Of a stretch of 27,514 nucleotides of DNA, positions 16,466 through 26,033 are shown piece after piece. How positions within the stretch are numbered: position 1 is the first letter of the stretch; the number at the start of each line of letters is the position of its first letter. Position numbers and translations under genes: made by a program. A model generated the notes under the pieces. It worked only from the letters and a program-made list of their open reading frames with translations, was not told the DNA's origin and did no database searches. Source of the DNA: JBQCEE01 sp051960575 (GTDB lineage: Bacteria; Actinomycetota; Actinomycetes; Mycobacteriales; Jatrophihabitantaceae); NCBI RefSeq assembly GCF_051960575.1, contig NZ_JBQCEE010000008.1, positions 1 through 27,514 on the forward strand. The letters run 5' to 3'.

Positions 16466-16524
16466 GTGTGTGGCGACCCTGCGGGGTGACACGCCGGTGC
16501 AGCACCCGCACCGTCGCCACACAC
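16466..16524. repeat. Long imperfect palindrome between purH and folD
   Basis: The left arm (16466-16488) begins GTGTGTGGCGAC and the right arm (16503-16524) ends GTCGCCACACAC. They pair at 12 consecutive positions and at about 8 more after a 2-base mismatch and a bulge, around a 14-nt loop. The element starts 40 nt after the purH stop. It has the same architecture as the palindromes at 732-860 and 21266-21328 but a different sequence. Termination of the purNH transcript is the simplest role. Confidence 0.7.
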
Positions 16525-16583
16525 CGGCCCGGCGCCGAGGTGTTGTGCGAGCGGCTCAGGCGGGGCTGGCAGGATGGCGCACC

Positions 16584-17441
16584 GTGACCGCGCAGATCCT
16601 CGACGGCACCGCCACCCTCAAGACGATCAAGCTCGAGCTGATCGAACGGGTGCGGGCCCTCGCCACCCACGGCGTCGTGCCCGGGCTCGGCACCGTCCTC
16701 GTCGGCGACGACCCCGCCAGCCGCTGGTACGTCAACGCCAAGCACAAGGACTGCGCCGAGATCGGCATCGCGAGCATCCGCCGTGACCTGCCCGCGGGGA
16801 CGAGCCAGGCCGAGGTCGAGGCGGTCGTCGACGAGCTCAACGCCGACTCGGCGTGCACCGCATTCCTGGTGCAGCAGCCGACCGGCCTGGACGAGCACGC
16901 CATCCTCGCCCGCGTCGACCCGGTCAAGGACGTCGACGGCCTGCACCCGACCAACCTCGGCTGGCTCGTGCTCGGCAAGCCGGCACCGCTGCCGTGCACG
17001 CCCACCGGCATCATCGAGCTGCTGCGCCGCCACGACGTCACCATCGCCGGCGCGCACGTGGTGATCGTCGGCCGCGGCATCACGGTGGGGCGTCCGCTCG
17101 GGCTCATGCTGACGCGCCGCAGCGAGAACGCGACGGTGACGATCTGCCACACCGGCACGCGCGACCTCGCGTCGCACGTGCGCGAGGCCGACATCGTCGT
17201 CGCCGCGGCCGGATCGCCGCACCTGATCACCAAGGACATGGTCAAGCCGGGCGCGGCCGTGCTCGACGCCGGCGTGAGCCGGGTCGACGGCAAGATCGCC
17301 GGCGACGTCGCGCCCGACGTCGCCGAGGTCGCCGGCTGGCTCAGCCCCAATCCGGGCGGGGTCGGCCCGATGACGCGCGCGATGTTGCTCAGCAACGTCG
17401 TCGAGGCGGCCGAGCGCACGGCGCGATCGTCGAACGGCTGA
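16584..17441 (+). CDS. folD: Bifunctional methylene-tetrahydrofolate dehydrogenase / methenyl-tetrahydrofolate cyclohydrolase
   Basis: The enzyme interconverts 5,10-methylene-, methenyl- and 10-formyl-tetrahydrofolate and so supplies PurN and PurH. The 285-residue length is normal. The catalytic Lys lies in SRWYVNAKHKDCAEIGI. The folate-binding motif reads FLVQQPTGLD, where many homologues have VQLPLP. DPVKDVDGLHPTNLG and PCTPTGIIELL follow. The NADP site is VVIVGRGITVGRPLG, and the signature PGGVGPMTRAMLL closes the domain. The GTG at 16584 has AGGATGG eight bases upstream. This could serve as a Shine-Dalgarno, or its CAGGAT as a weak -10 box for a leaderless message. The DUF3017 gene starts one base after the stop. 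Confidence 0.95.
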   Translation: MTAQILDGTATLKTIKLELIERVRALATHGVVPGLGTVLVGDDPASRWYVNAKHKDCAEIGIASIRRDLPAGTSQAEVEAVVDELNADSACTAFLVQQPTGLDEHAILARVDPVKDVDGLHPTNLGWLVLGKPAPLPCTPTGIIELLRRHDVTIAGAHVVIVGRGITVGRPLGLMLTRRSENATVTICHTGTRDLASHVREADIVVAAAGSPHLITKDMVKPGAAVLDAGVSRVDGKIAGDVAPDVAEVAGWLSPNPGGVGPMTRAMLLSNVVEAAERTARSSNG

Positions 17442-17442
17442 C

Positions 17443-17724
17443 ATGCCGCCGGGGGCGGTGCGCTGGATCCGCGAGCAGATCTGGTTCCTGCTCGTCCTGG
17501 CCGGCATGGTCGTCGCCTTCGCCTACCTGCTGCTGACCGACGGGCACTGGCGCCGCTCGACCGCGTTGATGGGCGTGATGATGCTCGTCGCCGCCGTGCT
17601 GCGCCTGGTCGTGCCCCAGCGCCGGCTCGGGCTGCTGCACGTGCGGGGCCGCTGGCGCGACACCGCCGTCTACGCCGTCATCGGTGTCCTCGTTCTCGCG
17701 ATCGACATCCGGCTGTCGAGCTGA
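17443..17724 (+). CDS. DUF3017 small membrane protein
   Basis: The 93-residue protein has three hydrophobic helices, at about residues 11-31, 39-57 and 72-90, joined by short basic loops (HWRRS, PQRRLGLLHVRGRWRD). This fits DUF3017, a small actinobacterial family that regularly follows folD. The biochemical role is unknown. The ATG lies one base after the folD stop, so it is almost certainly co-transcribed and probably translated by coupling. No signal peptide is evident. mdh follows 26 bases later with its own -10 box. Confidence 0.85.
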   Translation: MPPGAVRWIREQIWFLLVLAGMVVAFAYLLLTDGHWRRSTALMGVMMLVAAVLRLVVPQRRLGLLHVRGRWRDTAVYAVIGVLVLAIDIRLSS

Positions 17725-17737
17725 GGGCCGCCCGCAC

Positions 17738-17743
17738 TAGATT
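17738..17743 (+). promoter_or_regulatory. -10 element of mdh, leaderless
   Basis: TAGATT ends 7 nt before the mdh ATG at 17751. The 26-nt gap has no Shine-Dalgarno. This is the best of the leaderless candidates because the hexamer is close to consensus. Confidence 0.55.
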
Positions 17744-17750
17744 CCGCACC

Positions 17751-18728
17751 ATGACTGCACCCGTGAACGTCACTGTCACCGGCGCCGCCGGCCAGATCGG
17801 CTACGCGCTCCTGTTCCGCATCGCGTCGGGCCACCTGCTCGGGCCGGACGTCCCGGTGCGCCTGCGCCTGCTGGAGATCACGCCGGCCCTCAAGGCCGCC
17901 GAGGGCACCGCGATGGAGCTCGACGACTGCGCCTTCCCGCTGCTCAGCGGTATCGACATCACCGACGACGTGAACCAGGCCTTCGACGGCACCAACGTCG
18001 CCCTGCTCGTCGGCGCCCGCCCGCGCACCGCCGGCATGGAGCGCGGTGACCTGCTCGAGGCCAATGGCGGCATCTTCGGCCCGCAGGGCAAGGCCATCAA
18101 CGACCACGCCGCGAGCGACATCAAGGTGCTCGTCGTCGGCAACCCCGCCAACACGAACGCGCTCATCGCGCAGCAGCACGCGCCGGACGTCCCGGCCAAC
18201 CGCTTCACCGCGATGACCCGCCTCGACCACAACCGTGCGCTGTCGCAGCTCGCCGCGAAACTGTCGGTGCCGGTCACCGCCATCGAGAAGATGACGATCT
18301 GGGGCAACCACTCCGCCACCCAGTACCCCGACCTCTACACGACGCAGGTCAACGGCCGCTCCGCCGCCGAGCAGGTCGAGGAGGCGTGGCTGAAGGACAC
18401 CTTCATCCCGACCGTCGCCAAGCGCGGTGCGGCGATCATCGAGGCCCGCGGTGCGTCGTCGGCGGCGTCGGCGGCCAACGCCGCCATCGACCACGTCCAC
18501 GACTGGGTGAACGGCACCGAGTGGACGTCGTCCTCGGTCGTCAGCGACGGCTCGTACGGCGTGCCCGAGGGCCTCATCTCCTCCTTCCCGTGCCGCGCCG
18601 TGAACGGCGAGTGGGAGATCATCCAGGGCGTCGAGATCAACGACTTCTCGCGCTCGAAGATCGACGCCTCGGTGCACGAACTCGCCGAGGAGCGCGATGC
18701 GGTGAAGGGTCTCGGCCTCATCGGCTGA
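17751..18728 (+). CDS. mdh: Malate dehydrogenase (NAD-dependent)
   Basis: The TCA-cycle enzyme oxidises malate to oxaloacetate. The 325-residue length is normal for the cytosolic-type actinobacterial MDH. The Rossmann glycine motif is TGAAGQIGY (10-18). The acidic residue in LRLLEI (E42) favours NAD. The substrate arginines R92 and R98 are in GARPRTAGMER, and R157 is in TRLDHNRA with catalytic D159. The proton-relay H187 is in IWGNHSATQYPD. The ATG at 17751 follows a TAGATT -10 box by 7 nt. A strong hairpin follows the gene. It lies in one direction with purN-purH-folD-DUF3017 but appears to be transcribed on its own. Confidence 0.97.
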   Translation: MTAPVNVTVTGAAGQIGYALLFRIASGHLLGPDVPVRLRLLEITPALKAAEGTAMELDDCAFPLLSGIDITDDVNQAFDGTNVALLVGARPRTAGMERGDLLEANGGIFGPQGKAINDHAASDIKVLVVGNPANTNALIAQQHAPDVPANRFTAMTRLDHNRALSQLAAKLSVPVTAIEKMTIWGNHSATQYPDLYTTQVNGRSAAEQVEEAWLKDTFIPTVAKRGAAIIEARGASSAASAANAAIDHVHDWVNGTEWTSSSVVSDGSYGVPEGLISSFPCRAVNGEWEIIQGVEINDFSRSKIDASVHELAEERDAVKGLGLIG

Positions 18729-18766
18729 CCCGACCGCGGGGTGCTGCGGACCTCAACGGTCGTCGA

Positions 18767-18795
18767 GACCCCGCCGTGCAGGTCACGGCGGGGTC
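18767..18795 (+). terminator. Strong hairpin after mdh
   Basis: A perfect 12-bp stem (GACCCCGCCGTG / CACGGCGGGGTC) has a 5-nt loop (CAGGT), 38 nt after the mdh stop. It is followed by ACAAGATCG with no T-run, typical of GC-rich actinobacterial terminators. Confidence 0.65.
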
Positions 18796-18837
18796 ACAAG
18801 ATCGTCACGACACAGCTTCCCGAAATCCTCGGCATGG

Positions 18838-18866
18838 TTGACCCGCACGTCACGTCTGGCTAGACA
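18838..18866 (+). promoter_or_regulatory. Promoter of the MFS transporter gene
   Basis: TTGACC (18838-18843), a 17-nt spacer and TAGACA (18861-18866) give a normal sigma-70-type layout. They lie 62 nt before the ATG at 18929. The last -10 base is not T; an alternative -10, TACGTT, lies at 18867-18872. Confidence 0.45.
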
Positions 18867-18928
18867 TACGTTACATGCGTGTCACGCGTCACAGATAGAC
18901 GCGGGGCCTTGGACGAACGGGCGGTGCG

Positions 18929-21253
18929 ATGACAGCAACTGCAGCAGCCCCAGGAGTCCGCCGGAAACGGCGGACGGAACTGGAGCACTATCCCTCGGGC
19001 GGCCAGAGGTATCTCTGCCTCGGCATCGTGGTGCTGGCGACGATCGTCCTCTACTACCAGTTCTATCTGGCCGGTGCGGTCGCCGCCGGGACGAACGGCA
19101 AGAACGGCATCCTGACCGACTACCACATGTCGTTCAAGTACTACGTGTACATCGCGGTGGTCGGCTACATCCTCGGCGCCGCCGCGTCGTTCGTGAGCGG
19201 CGTCGCCGACCGGTACGGCCGCGTCAACATCATCACCGGCGGTCTGGTGATCGTGGCGCTGCTCTGCCTCGTCGGCATCCCGCTGGCCGACAGCAAGGTC
19301 GGTTTCGCGGTCGTGTTCGCGGCGATCGGCCTGGTCGAGGGCGTCATCCTCGTCGCCACGCCGGCCCTGATCCGCGACTTCAGCCCGCAGCTCGGGCGTG
19401 CGTCCGCAATGGGCTTCTGGACGCTGGGCCCGGTGCTCGGCTCGCTGGTGGTCAGCATCCAGATCAGCAGCACCAGCAACAGCACGCCGTGGCACGACCA
19501 GTACGTCGCGTCCGGCATCGTCGGGCTCGTCGTCGCAGCGCTGTCGTTCCTGTTCCTGCGCGAGCTCACTCCCGCGCTGCGAGACCAGATCATGGTGAGC
19601 GAGAAGGACCGCGTGCTCGTCGAGGCGCGGGCCAAGGGCATCGACGTCGAGGCCGCGTTGAAGCACCCGTTCCGGCAGATGCTGAAGCCGGACATCATCG
19701 GCTCGGCGTTCGCGATCAGCGTCTTCCTGATCATCTACTACATCGCCGTCGGCTTCTTCCCGGTCTACTTCCAGACGATCTTCGGGTTCAGCCAGAGCAA
19801 GGCCAACGCGCTGGGCAACTGGAACTGGTCGTTCAACGCCCTGGCGCTGCTGATCGTCGGCATCATCTCGGACAAGGTGCGCGTCCGGAAGCCGTTCATG
19901 GTCGTCGGCGCCGTCGGTGCGATCGTCGTGACGTCGATCTTCGCGACCCGCGCGACGCACCCCGACACCAGCTACGGCACCTTCGTGGTGCTGCTGGTGC
20001 TCATCAGCATCTTCCTCGGCACGGCGTACGCGCCGTGGATGGCGAGCTTCACCGAGACGGTCGAGAAGCGGAACCCCGCCCTCACCGCGACGGGCCTCGC
20101 GGTCTGGGGTCTGGTGATCCGCCTCGTCATCGCCGTGTCGGTCTTCTTCGTCCCGCACATCGTCAACACCGCGACCACGCTTGTCGAGGACGGTCCCGCC
20201 GTGTCGGCGGCGGCGGCCGACGCCGACAAGCAGGCACCCGGTCTGGTCGAGGCGCTGCAGGCGCATCCGACGGTGGGCCCGCAGACCGCTGCGTATGCGA
20301 AGCAGTACGGCCCGCAGCTGGCGCTCGCCGCCAAGATCGACCCTGCGACCGCCGCCGCGCTCGGCAAGGACCCGAACGACACGGCGGCGCAGGCCAAGGC
20401 AGTGGCCGACCTTTCCGGCGTGCCGGTCGCTGACGTCGGGTCGCTGCTCGCGGTCAGCAAGGTCGATCCGCAGACCCTCGCGGCGCTCAAGGCCAACCCG
20501 GCCGACCAGGCGGCCGGCGTCAAGGCCGTCAGCGAGATCAGTGGGGTGTCCGCGTCGGATGTGGCCACCATCGCGCAGCTGAACGCCCAGTACGGGCCGG
20601 AGCTGCAGGCTGCGAAGAACATCGACCAGGGCACGGTCCTCAGCCTGCTGACGAAGCCGACGGACAAGACGCTGCAGGCCCAGGCCGTCCAGCAGATGAC
20701 GGCCAAGGGTGTGTCCCAGGCAGAGGCCGTCAAGACGCTGCAGACCCTCGCCGCTGTCGCTGCCCAGCCGAACGGACTGCAACTGCTGAGCACAGTGGCG
20801 ACGAGCGGTCAGAAGGTGATCGATGCGCAGACGGCGCTCGTGGCCGCGGCCAAGATCCCGGCGGCGGAGGTCGCCAAGGTGCAGCAGGGTGGCAACGACC
20901 TCAAGTCGGTCGCGACCATCCCGCCGGCCGTGACGAAGTTCTTCACGCAGGACGGGCCGCAGGCACTCGGTGCGAAGAACTTCGCGGCGCTCACCGACAC
21001 GTCGAACACCAAGCTGCAGGCCGACCTGGCCGTGCTGGGCAGCCCGACGGGCGCGAAGGTCGCCAAGGCGGCGGTCGACTCACCGAAGCAGTGGCGCACC
21101 TACTTCTGGATCGCCGTCGGCGGTGAGGTCGTCTTCATCCCGCTGATCTTCCTGCTCACCGGTGCGTGGAGCCCGAAGGAGGCCCGCCGCCGCGAGGAGG
21201 AGCACGAGCAGATGGTCGAGCGCGAGCTCGCCAGGCTCAACGCGGGGAGCTGA
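18929..21253 (+). CDS. MFS transporter with a ~300-residue repeat domain inserted before the last helix
   Basis: This 774-residue membrane protein is much longer than the usual 400-550 for the family. Eleven hydrophobic helices are recognisable between residues 30 and 410, with the MFS motif A as GVADRYGRV between TM2 and TM3. TM12 (WRTYFWIAVGGEVVFIPLIFLLTGAW) comes only at about 722-747, followed by a charged tail. Motif A fixes the topology, so the 415-720 insertion lies outside the cell. The insertion is Ala/Gln/Asp-rich and helical, with at least three tandem units of 43-52 residues beginning near L464, L507 and L559 (for example LAVSKVDPQTLAALKANP and GVSASDVATIAQL). Similar insertions occur, from memory, in other actinobacterial MFS proteins without known function. 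The substrate is unknown. The Shine-Dalgarno is weak (GGGCGG). Confidence 0.88.
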   Translation: MTATAAAPGVRRKRRTELEHYPSGGQRYLCLGIVVLATIVLYYQFYLAGAVAAGTNGKNGILTDYHMSFKYYVYIAVVGYILGAAASFVSGVADRYGRVNIITGGLVIVALLCLVGIPLADSKVGFAVVFAAIGLVEGVILVATPALIRDFSPQLGRASAMGFWTLGPVLGSLVVSIQISSTSNSTPWHDQYVASGIVGLVVAALSFLFLRELTPALRDQIMVSEKDRVLVEARAKGIDVEAALKHPFRQMLKPDIIGSAFAISVFLIIYYIAVGFFPVYFQTIFGFSQSKANALGNWNWSFNALALLIVGIISDKVRVRKPFMVVGAVGAIVVTSIFATRATHPDTSYGTFVVLLVLISIFLGTAYAPWMASFTETVEKRNPALTATGLAVWGLVIRLVIAVSVFFVPHIVNTATTLVEDGPAVSAAAADADKQAPGLVEALQAHPTVGPQTAAYAKQYGPQLALAAKIDPATAAALGKDPNDTAAQAKAVADLSGVPVADVGSLLAVSKVDPQTLAALKANPADQAAGVKAVSEISGVSASDVATIAQLNAQYGPELQAAKNIDQGTVLSLLTKPTDKTLQAQAVQQMTAKGVSQAEAVKTLQTLAAVAAQPNGLQLLSTVATSGQKVIDAQTALVAAAKIPAAEVAKVQQGGNDLKSVATIPPAVTKFFTQDGPQALGAKNFAALTDTSNTKLQADLAVLGSPTGAKVAKAAVDSPKQWRTYFWIAVGGEVVFIPLIFLLTGAWSPKEARRREEEHEQMVERELARLNAGS

Positions 21254-21265
21254 CCCCGGTCTGAC

Positions 21266-21328
21266 GCGAAACCCCCTGGTGTGGCTCGTTCTCCAGCCCG
21301 GAAACGAGCCACAACAGGGGGTTTTCGC
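21266..21328. terminator. Long stem-loop between convergent MFS and DUF885 genes
   Basis: The left arm (21266-21290, GCGAAACCCCCTGG...) and right arm (21303-21328, ...CAGGGGGTTTTCGC) pair at 24 positions, with one mismatch and one bulged A, around a 12-nt loop. It begins 13 nt after the MFS stop and ends 4 nt before the DUF885 stop on the other strand. It would serve as a bidirectional terminator. On the plus strand the right arm itself contains TTTT. Confidence 0.7.
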
Positions 21329-21331
21329 TGC

Positions 21332-23029
21332 TTACGGCTGGTCGAACTCGCCGAGGACGGCGGCGCGCAGGACGTCGAGGCCGACACAGCCGACGTCCAG
21401 GGCGCGGCGGTGGAACGCCTTGAGGTCGAACGCGTCGCCCTCGGCCTCGCGGGCCGCGTCGCGCAGCTGCAGCCAGAGCCGCTCGCCGATCTTGTACGAC
21501 GGTGCCTGCCCCGGCCAGCCGAGGTAGCGGTCGAGCTCGAAGCGCAGGAAGCCCTCGGCCATGTTCGCGTGCGCCGACAGGAACGCCCACGCCTTCTCGT
21601 ACGTCCACGCGCCGCCGCCGACCTCGGCCGGCGCCTCGAAGCCGCAGTGCACCCCGATGTCGAGCACCACGCGCGCGGCGCGCATCGACTGGCCGTCGAG
21701 CATGCCGAGGTAGTCGGCCGGGTCGTCGAGGTAGCCGAGGTCGGCCATCAGCCGCTCGGCGTAGAGCGCCCAGCCCTCGCCGGTGCCCGACACCCAGCAG
21801 GCGAGGCGGCGCCAGCGGTTCAGCAGCTCCTTGCGGTAGACCGTCTGCGCGATCTGCAGGTGATGGCCGGGCACACCCTCGTGGTAGACGGTGGTCAGCT
21901 CGCGCCACGTGCCGAACGTGTCGACGCCCGGCGGCACCGACCACCACATGCGTCCGGGACGCGTCACGAGATCCTCGGACGGCCCGGTGTAGTAGATGCC
22001 GCCCTGCTGGGTCGGGGCGATACGGCACTCGAGCCGGCGGATCGGCCCGGGGATGTCGAAGTGCACGTCGGCGAGCGCGGCGACGGCCGCGTCGGACGTG
22101 CGCTGCATCCACCGCTGCAGCTCGTCGGTGCCGTGCAACACCCGTTGCGGATCGTCGTCCAGCGCCGCGATCGCCTCACGCACCGACGCCGCCGGACGGA
22201 TGCGGTCGGCCGTCGCCACCATCTCGGCCGTGATCCGCGCCAGCTCCTCCTGACCCCAGGCGTAGGTCTCCTCGAGGTCGATCTGGGCGCCGAGGAAGGT
22301 GCGCGAGTGCAGCTGGTAGAGGTCGCGGCCGCAGGCGTCCCGCTCGGGCGCGACCGGCATCAGTTCGTCGCGCAGCACCGCCTGCAGCCGCTCGTACGCC
22401 GCGCTCGCCGTCTCGGCCCCGCGCTGCAGGTCGCCGCGCAGCGAGTCGGGGACCGCCGACCCGTCGTCGGGTTCGACGCCGCCGGCGAAGGTGGCGAAGA
22501 AGCCGGTCTCGCCGATGTTGTCGGCGCACTGCCGCACGCCCGCCTCGAGCTGGCGGCGGGCGCTGAGCGTGCCGCGACCGGCGGCGATGCGCAGCGACTC
22601 GATCCAGCCGTCGATCGCCGGGCCGACGGCCTCGAGCCGGCGGGCGATCCTGGCCAGCGCGTCGACGTCCGTGGTCGGCGTGAGGTCGAAGATGTCGCGG
22701 ATCTCCTGCAGCGGCGAGGCGATGACGTTGACCGTGCCCTCCTCGACCCCGCGGTCGCGCAGGTGCTCCTCGACGCTGAGCTCGTCGCGCAGCTGGGCGG
22801 CGGTGACGCGGTCGCTGACGTCGACGGGCTCGGCGGCGTCCAGTGCGGCGACGGTGCGTCGGCGCAGTGCCGAGCGCTCCTCGAACCAATCGGGGTCGAG
22901 CGCGGGCAGCCGGTCGTCCTGACCGGGGATGCCCCAGTAGGTCGCCGACGCCGGATCGAGGACGCCGAGGGCGTCGAGATAACCGTCGGCGACGCCGTCG
23001 ACGGCCGTGTGCTCACGGGCGGAGGTCAT
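21332..23029 (-). CDS. DUF885 family protein (putative zinc metallopeptidase)
   Basis: The 565-residue, mostly helical cytosolic protein has no signal peptide. The zinc-binding motif is VYHEGVPGHHLQ (HExxPGHH, 383-390), and EGWALYAERL (418-427) supplies the third ligand. This is the DUF885 arrangement of gluzincin-like peptidases. Other family marks are PPGVDTFGTW and the C-terminal GWPGQAPSYKIGERLWLQLRDAA. The peptide substrate is unknown. I chose the ATG at 23029, since homology begins soon after and a TAGGGT -10 box on the same strand ends 7 nt before it. An upstream start at 23074 would run through the icd promoter. The gene is divergent from icd. Confidence 0.9.
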   Translation of the reverse strand: MTSAREHTAVDGVADGYLDALGVLDPASATYWGIPGQDDRLPALDPDWFEERSALRRRTVAALDAAEPVDVSDRVTAAQLRDELSVEEHLRDRGVEEGTVNVIASPLQEIRDIFDLTPTTDVDALARIARRLEAVGPAIDGWIESLRIAAGRGTLSARRQLEAGVRQCADNIGETGFFATFAGGVEPDDGSAVPDSLRGDLQRGAETASAAYERLQAVLRDELMPVAPERDACGRDLYQLHSRTFLGAQIDLEETYAWGQEELARITAEMVATADRIRPAASVREAIAALDDDPQRVLHGTDELQRWMQRTSDAAVAALADVHFDIPGPIRRLECRIAPTQQGGIYYTGPSEDLVTRPGRMWWSVPPGVDTFGTWRELTTVYHEGVPGHHLQIAQTVYRKELLNRWRRLACWVSGTGEGWALYAERLMADLGYLDDPADYLGMLDGQSMRAARVVLDIGVHCGFEAPAEVGGGAWTYEKAWAFLSAHANMAEGFLRFELDRYLGWPGQAPSYKIGERLWLQLRDAAREAEGDAFDLKAFHRRALDVGCVGLDVLRAAVLGEFDQP

Positions 23030-23036
23030 GAGGGCC

Positions 23037-23042
23037 ACCCTA
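23037..23042 (-). promoter_or_regulatory. -10 element of the DUF885 gene, leaderless
   Basis: On the minus strand, TAGGGT is followed by 7 nt and then the ATG at 23029, with no Shine-Dalgarno. It lies 31 nt from the icd -10 box on the other strand. Confidence 0.5.
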
Positions 23043-23073
23043 TGCCGGGGGTCCGCGCGTCCCGGGGCTCTCA

Positions 23074-23079
23074 TAAAGT
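23074..23079 (+). promoter_or_regulatory. -10 element of icd
   Basis: TAAAGT in the only AT-rich patch of the 79-nt divergent region lies 29 nt before the icd ATG. Unlike its neighbour this gene has a leader, with a good GGAAGGA Shine-Dalgarno at 23096-23102. Confidence 0.5.
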
Positions 23080-23108
23080 GGACGCGACCGCCGGCGGAAG
23101 GACACCTG

Positions 23109-25247
<2,139 letters not shown>

Positions 25248-25301
25248 TCGCCTGTGAGGCCGTGCAGAGGTCTTGATCGGCGATCTTGACCCGTGCACGA
25301 T

Positions 25302-25323
25302 CCCCGCGGCGGGTGCCGCGGGG
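25302..25323 (+). terminator. Terminator-like hairpin after icd
   Basis: A perfect 9-bp stem (CCCCGCGGC / GCCGCGGGG) with loop GGGT lies 55 nt after the icd stop. It could equally fall in the 5' leader of the following gene, whose ATG is 30 nt downstream. Confidence 0.45.
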
Positions 25324-25353
25324 GCCCCGCCGAGAACCCGGAGGGGACCTCAC

Positions 25354-25845
25354 ATGATCAGCAGGAAGTTCGCCCTCGGCGCGGCCGTCGTGGCCTGCGC
25401 CGCGGGCGCCGCCGTCGCGCCGAGCGCGGCCGGCGCCGAGGAGCTGCCGCCGCCGTCGGCCACGGCGACGGTGAGCCAGGTGCGTCCTGTCGTCGTCGCG
25501 AACGCGGGGTCGGCGAGCGTGCAGTTCCACTACTCGTGCGTCGGCACGGTCGAGACCGACCACCTCTACATCGCGGTGAAGGAGGGGCCGACCATCAGCC
25601 CCGAGAACACCAGCAGCTCGGGCGCGACGGGCTACTACAGCACCAATTGGAGCGTCGACAGCGGTCCGAACGCGCTGACCTGCGACGGCCGCAAGCACCT
25701 CATGCAGGCAGTGCTGACGCCGGACACCGTCCAGGGGCCGGCGAAGCCGGCGTTGAAGTCGGGCTCGGCCCTGCTGCAGATCTGCCTGTTCGACAGCGGC
25801 GGGCTCACCCTCGACTACAGCATGAAGCGGGTCGTGGTGTTCTGA
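25354..25845 (+). CDS. Small secreted protein of unknown function
   Basis: The 163-residue protein has a clear Sec signal peptide: basic MISRK, a hydrophobic FALGAAVVACAAGAAVA core, and a likely cleavage after SAAGA or AGAEE near residue 27-28. The mature part is rich in beta-strand residues (VRPVVVANAGSASVQFHYSC ... LTLDYSMKRVVVF). It contains three Cys residues (SCVG, TCDG, QICLF), so one disulfide and one free Cys are likely. It looks like a single immunoglobulin-like or beta-sandwich domain. I do not recognise the family. GGAGGGG lies seven bases before the ATG, which settles the start against an in-frame start at 25273. A strong terminator follows, so the gene is a single unit. Confidence 0.8.
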   Translation: MISRKFALGAAVVACAAGAAVAPSAAGAEELPPPSATATVSQVRPVVVANAGSASVQFHYSCVGTVETDHLYIAVKEGPTISPENTSSSGATGYYSTNWSVDSGPNALTCDGRKHLMQAVLTPDTVQGPAKPALKSGSALLQICLFDSGGLTLDYSMKRVVVF

Positions 25846-25857
25846 TCCGACCGACTC

Positions 25858-25888
25858 GGGACCTCCGGCCGATCCGGCCGGAGGTTCC
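25858..25888 (+). terminator. Terminator after the secreted-protein gene
   Basis: A perfect 11-bp stem (ACCTCCGGCCG / CGGCCGGAGGT) with a 3-nt loop is extended to 14 pairs by two G-T wobbles and a G-C pair. It begins 13 nt after the stop codon. Confidence 0.65.
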
Positions 25889-25924
25889 GGTGTCCGGGTT
25901 GGTACGGATTCGTTCCGCCGATTG

Positions 25925-25967
25925 GTGCGACACGGTGTCACATTCCTGCCATTGTGACCTGTCGCAC
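25925..25967. repeat. Imperfect inverted repeat in the gap before the alpha/beta hydrolase gene
   Basis: The left arm GTGCGACACGGTGTCACA and right arm TGTGACCTGTCGCAC pair at 15 positions with three unpaired bases on the left, around a 10-nt loop. It lies beyond the secreted-protein terminator and 123 nt before the next gene. It might be an operator or part of the promoter region. The rest of 25968-26033 has no clear promoter; TATCGT at 25991 is a weak -10 candidate. Confidence 0.5.
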
Positions 25968-26033
25968 TCGGCCCCTGGGTTTCCGGCTTGTATCGTCCCG
26001 GGTACGCCGCGGTAAACCAACGGCGCGACGTGC

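Noticed and set aside
18782..18892. Six GTCAC words in one orientation before the MFS gene, three of them 11 bp apart
   Set aside because: The first two belong wholly or partly to the mdh terminator stem and the rest have irregular spacing. A 5-mer is common in this GC-rich sequence, so an operator cannot be claimed.
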